Assembly (NCBI GenBank): GCA_020720965.1
Contig: DYNS01000015.1
Location: forward strand, 1 to 17,239
Direction of reading: 5' to 3'
Source: Anaerolinea sp.
GTDB lineage: Bacteria; Chloroflexota; Anaerolineae; Anaerolineales; Villigracilaceae
Length of the DNA: 17,239 nt
Part shown: positions 15,041 through 17,239 of the stretch, piece after piece
Layout of the letters: the number at the start of each line of letters is the position of its first letter
Numbering within the stretch: position 1 is the stretch's first letter
Translations under genes and position numbers: made by a program
The notes under the pieces: generated by a model
Told to the model about the DNA's origin: nothing
Seen by the model: the letters and a program-made list of their open reading frames with translations, nothing else
Database searches by the model: none

Positions 15041-15067
15041 AGGTTACACTAATTTAGTCTAACCTAA
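15039..15067. promoter_or_regulatory. DtxR-type operator, 29-bp near-perfect palindrome
   Basis: Outer arms TTAGGTTA (15039-15046) and TAACCTAA (15060-15067) match the half sites of the DtxR/IdeR box. Inner arms ACTAA and TTAGT (15048-15052, 15054-15058) extend the symmetry around 15053, so only the 15047/15059 pair is mismatched. The length fits two overlapping 19-bp boxes, as used by two DtxR dimers on opposite faces. It covers the expected -35 region and ends two bases before the -10, so binding would repress. Confidence 0.85.
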
Positions 15068-15069
15068 AT

Positions 15070-15082
15070 TATAAATTAGCCC
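15070..15082 (+). promoter_or_regulatory. Promoter of the dtxR-feoB operon, leaderless start
   Basis: TATAAA at 15070-15075 is the only good -10 between the operator and the ATG at 15083. Seven bases separate them, so the mRNA should start at or next to the ATG. No Shine-Dalgarno sequence is present. The -35 region falls inside the DtxR palindrome. Confidence 0.6.
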
Positions 15083-15757
15083 ATGAAAGAAAACCTTACC
15101 CAACCTATTCAAGATTACCTGAAACACATCTACGCCCTGAGCGAAGCCGGAACCCCCGCCACAACCACCGACCTGGCGGCGAGGCTGGGGGTTGCCCCCG
15201 CCTCGGTGACGGGCATGATTCAGCGTTTGGCAGGTTTGCAGCCCCCGCTCGTTACCTATCGCAAACATCAGGGAGCGCTACTTACTCCGGCGGGCAAACG
15301 CGCCGCCCTGGAGGTGATTCGACATCACCGCCTGCTGGAAACCTACCTGGTGACGATGCTCGGCTTCTCCTGGGACGAGGTTCACGAAGAAGCCTGTCGC
15401 CTGGAGCATGTGATTAGCGAAACCTTTGAGGAGCGCATTGCCTCTGCCCTGGGCAACCCCACCCACGACCCACACGGCGACCCCATCCCCTCCGCCGCGC
15501 TGGAGATGCCCACCGATGAATCGACGCCGCTGTTGGGGCTGCGCCCCCCCCACAGCGCGGTAATTATGCGGGTGCAAGCCACCGACCCGCCATTCTTACG
15601 GCATCTCAACAACCTGGGGCTTATTCCCGGCGCAAGAGTGCAGGCGCTAGCCTTTTCTCCCTTTGACCAAAACCTGCAAGTGCGGGTAAACGAGGGCGAA
15701 GCCCAGATTATCGGCGCCGCCATTAGCGCCAAAATTTATGTGGAAGAGAAAGGATAA
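15083..15757 (+). CDS. DtxR-family metal-dependent repressor
   Basis: A 224-residue iron- or manganese-dependent repressor with all three family domains. The winged helix (about 9-72) includes TTTDLAARLGVAPASVTGMIQRL. The dimerization domain (about 73-140) carries the metal ligands His82, Glu86, His101, Cys105, Glu108 and His109, matching DtxR H79, E83, H98, C102, E105 and H106. Asp11 replaces DtxR Met10, as in manganese-sensing MntR, so the set is mixed. The C-terminal SH3/FeoA-like domain (about 150-224) is present. It probably binds the 29-bp palindrome on its own promoter when metal is bound and shuts off the feo operon. The next gene, four bases on, encodes a second DtxR-like protein. 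Confidence 0.92.
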   Translation: MKENLTQPIQDYLKHIYALSEAGTPATTTDLAARLGVAPASVTGMIQRLAGLQPPLVTYRKHQGALLTPAGKRAALEVIRHHRLLETYLVTMLGFSWDEVHEEACRLEHVISETFEERIASALGNPTHDPHGDPIPSAALEMPTDESTPLLGLRPPHSAVIMRVQATDPPFLRHLNNLGLIPGARVQALAFSPFDQNLQVRVNEGEAQIIGAAISAKIYVEEKG

Positions 15758-15761
15758 AAAT

Positions 15762-16769
15762 ATGCAACTCTGGCTACTGTTCATTCTCGCCGCCCTGCTG
15801 CTGGCGATTTTGTTTGCCCCCCGGCTGGGGCTTTGGGCGCGTTACCAGGCATGGAACGCCGCCCAGGAGCGCGAACAAGTGGAAGACGCGCTGAAGCACC
15901 TGCTGGACCGCGAACAGCAAAACCGGCACGCCTCCCCCGAATCGCTTGCTGGGGCACTGGAGATAGCCCCGCGCCGCGCCCTGGCGTTAATTGCCCGCAT
16001 GGAAGCCCAAAACCTGGTGGAAACCAGGGGGCGCGAACTACACCTCACCGCCGAAGGCGAGCGTTGGGCGCTGCACGTTGTGCGGGCGCACCGCCTGTGG
16101 GAGCGTTACCTGGCAGACGAAGCCCGAATGCCCCTTAAGAACATTCACAGCGAGGCGCACCGCCGCGAACATACCCTGACCGATGCCGAACTGGACGCGC
16201 TGGATGCCGCCCTCGGGCACCCCGCCACCGACCCGCACGGCGACCCCATCCCTGGGCGGGATGGACAACTTCGCAGCGTGCAGGCTCTCCCTTTAACGGC
16301 AATCGAAGGCGAGGGGGCGGTCCGCATCTCCCACCTGGAGGATGAACCCGCCATAGCCTACGAGCAAATTTTGGCGGCGGGGCTGCGCCTGGGGCAGGTC
16401 ATCCGCCTGATTGAGAAAACCCACACCCGTTATGTCCTCTCGGATGGCGAAAGCGAATATCGCCTTGCGCCCAGCGTTGCCGCCAATGTGCAGGTTACGC
16501 CCCTGCCGGGAATGCAAACCGCCCCAACCGGCATCATTCCGCTCTGGAGGCTACACCACAAGCAAAATGCGGAAATTATCCTGCTGGATGAAGGCGTGCA
16601 AGGCTTTACCCGCCGCCGATTTTTAGACCTGGGACTAACCCCCGGAACCCTCATCACCCCAGAACTGCAAAATTTCTTCGGCGACCCACGCGGCTACCGT
16701 GTTCGCGGCACTCTCATTGCCCTGCGAAAAGACCAGGCGGAGCAGATTAGAGTGAAGGTAGTCGGGTAG
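15762..16769 (+). CDS. Membrane-tethered DtxR-like protein with two FeoA-like domains
   Basis: A 335-residue protein of unusual build. Residues 2-19 are a hydrophobic helix (LWLLFILAALLLAILFA) followed by positive charges, fitting an N-out anchor with a cytosolic body. Residues about 36-100 are a DtxR winged helix (ASPESLAGALEIAPRRALALIARM). Residues about 101-165 are the DtxR metal and dimer domain with His110, Glu114, His129, His133, Glu136, His137 and an upstream Asp42. The DtxR Cys102 position is His133. Two SH3/FeoA-like domains follow, about 177-250 and 258-334 (the second with GFTRRRFLDLGLTPG, a FeoA pattern). AGAAAGGA before the ATG supports this start; the in-frame upstream codons overlap dtxR. 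No separate feoA gene precedes feoB, so this protein may supply FeoA while sensing metal. Confidence 0.8.
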   Translation: MQLWLLFILAALLLAILFAPRLGLWARYQAWNAAQEREQVEDALKHLLDREQQNRHASPESLAGALEIAPRRALALIARMEAQNLVETRGRELHLTAEGERWALHVVRAHRLWERYLADEARMPLKNIHSEAHRREHTLTDAELDALDAALGHPATDPHGDPIPGRDGQLRSVQALPLTAIEGEGAVRISHLEDEPAIAYEQILAAGLRLGQVIRLIEKTHTRYVLSDGESEYRLAPSVAANVQVTPLPGMQTAPTGIIPLWRLHHKQNAEIILLDEGVQGFTRRRFLDLGLTPGTLITPELQNFFGDPRGYRVRGTLIALRKDQAEQIRVKVVG

Positions 16770-16811
16770 TCGAATATCTACTCCCTCATTTTCCCCCACA
16801 AAGGACTTCCC

Positions 16812-17239
16812 ATGACAGAAAATTGCGCTACCTGCCCGGCTTACAGCAACCTGGAGCAGATGGGCTTAAAAATTGATAACTTCGACAGGGTCATTGCCCT
16901 GGCAGGCAACCCCAACACCGGCAAAAGCACCCTCTTCAACAGCCTCACCGGTCTCAAACAACATACCGGCAACTGGCCCGGAAAAACCGTCACCCGCGCC
17001 GAGGGCGGCTACCAATTTAACGGCGTGCGCTACAAACTGGTAGATTTACCCGGAACCTACTCCCTGCTCTCCGCCAGCCAGGACGAAGAAGTCGCCCGCG
17101 ACTTCATCCTCTTTGGGCAGCCAGATTGCACCATCGTTGTCACCGACGCCACTGCGCTGGAGCGCAACCTGAACCTTGTCCTGCAAGTGATGGAAATTAC
17201 CGATAAAGTGGTCGTTGCCATCAACCTGATGGACGAAGC
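16812..17239 (+). CDS. feoB: Ferrous iron transporter FeoB, N-terminal part
   Basis: The first 142 codons of FeoB, cut by the right window edge. The cytosolic GTPase domain is intact so far: G1 GNPNTGKST (32-40), a switch I region with conserved Thr (GKTVTRAEGG), G3 DLPGTYSL and G4 NLMD at the very end. FeoB carries Fe2+ across the inner membrane, with transport linked to its GTPase and to FeoA. A short N-terminal extension before the G domain holds a CxxC pair (Cys5, Cys8; NCATCP). AAGGA (16801-16805) is six bases before the ATG. It lies 42 bases after the membrane-tethered DtxR/FeoA protein, in the same operon and under the DtxR palindrome. Confidence 0.95.
   Translation, partial: MTENCATCPAYSNLEQMGLKIDNFDRVIALAGNPNTGKSTLFNSLTGLKQHTGNWPGKTVTRAEGGYQFNGVRYKLVDLPGTYSLLSASQDEEVARDFILFGQPDCTIVVTDATALERNLNLVLQVMEITDKVVVAINLMDE

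Noticed and set aside
15738..15761. Upstream start for the membrane-tethered DtxR-like protein (MWKRKDKN…)
   Set aside because: It overlaps the end of dtxR in another frame, lacks a ribosome-binding site, and would put a charged stretch before the membrane helix. ATG 15762 has AGAAAGGA upstream.

Overview
The window looks like chromosomal DNA of a Chloroflexota bacterium, most likely Anaerolineae. This is an inference from protein flavour, GC-rich compact coding, TATAAT-type promoters and heptanucleotide repeats; no rRNA or other taxonomic marker is present. About 20 protein genes fill the window with few gaps. I see no tRNA, rRNA, insertion sequence, phage gene or CRISPR array. It reads as core and house-keeping DNA with several unusual domain architectures.

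Layout, left to right. The edge (1-160) holds two abutting degenerate heptanucleotide arrays, the second running into the 3' end of a VTC-domain (polyphosphate polymerase-like) gene. Next is acpP with its own terminator. An isopentenyl-diphosphate isomerase (fni, +) converges on a leftward operon of a LacI-family regulator, a CrtI-type carotenoid desaturase and a DUF3592 membrane protein. That operon has a strong promoter (TTGACA-17-TAAAAT) with a LacI-type operator at its start point. A lipid kinase (+) then converges on a leftward pair: a Cys-rich small protein and a HAD-DinB fusion. Elongation factor P (-) and a YtxG/YtxH-like membrane pair (+) diverge from promoters that share the same TGCTATAAT element.

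After a strong terminator at 9778-9812 comes a tight four-gene rightward cluster: methyltransferase, SpoIIE/PP2C-type phosphatase, a two-helix RCK protein that lacks a K+ selectivity filter, and a small P-loop protein. secD and secF follow, then a bidirectional terminator.

The right end is an iron-uptake operon: a DtxR-family repressor, a second DtxR-like protein and feoB (cut by the window edge). The second protein is the most unusual in the window. It has an N-terminal membrane helix, a DtxR winged helix and metal-binding domain with retained ligands, and two C-terminal FeoA-like domains. The repressor gene sits behind a near-perfect 29-bp palindrome with DtxR-box half sites that overlaps its promoter, and its mRNA appears to be leaderless. 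The likely logic is that the soluble DtxR represses the operon when metal is bound, while the membrane-tethered protein may act at FeoB as a combined FeoA and iron sensor.
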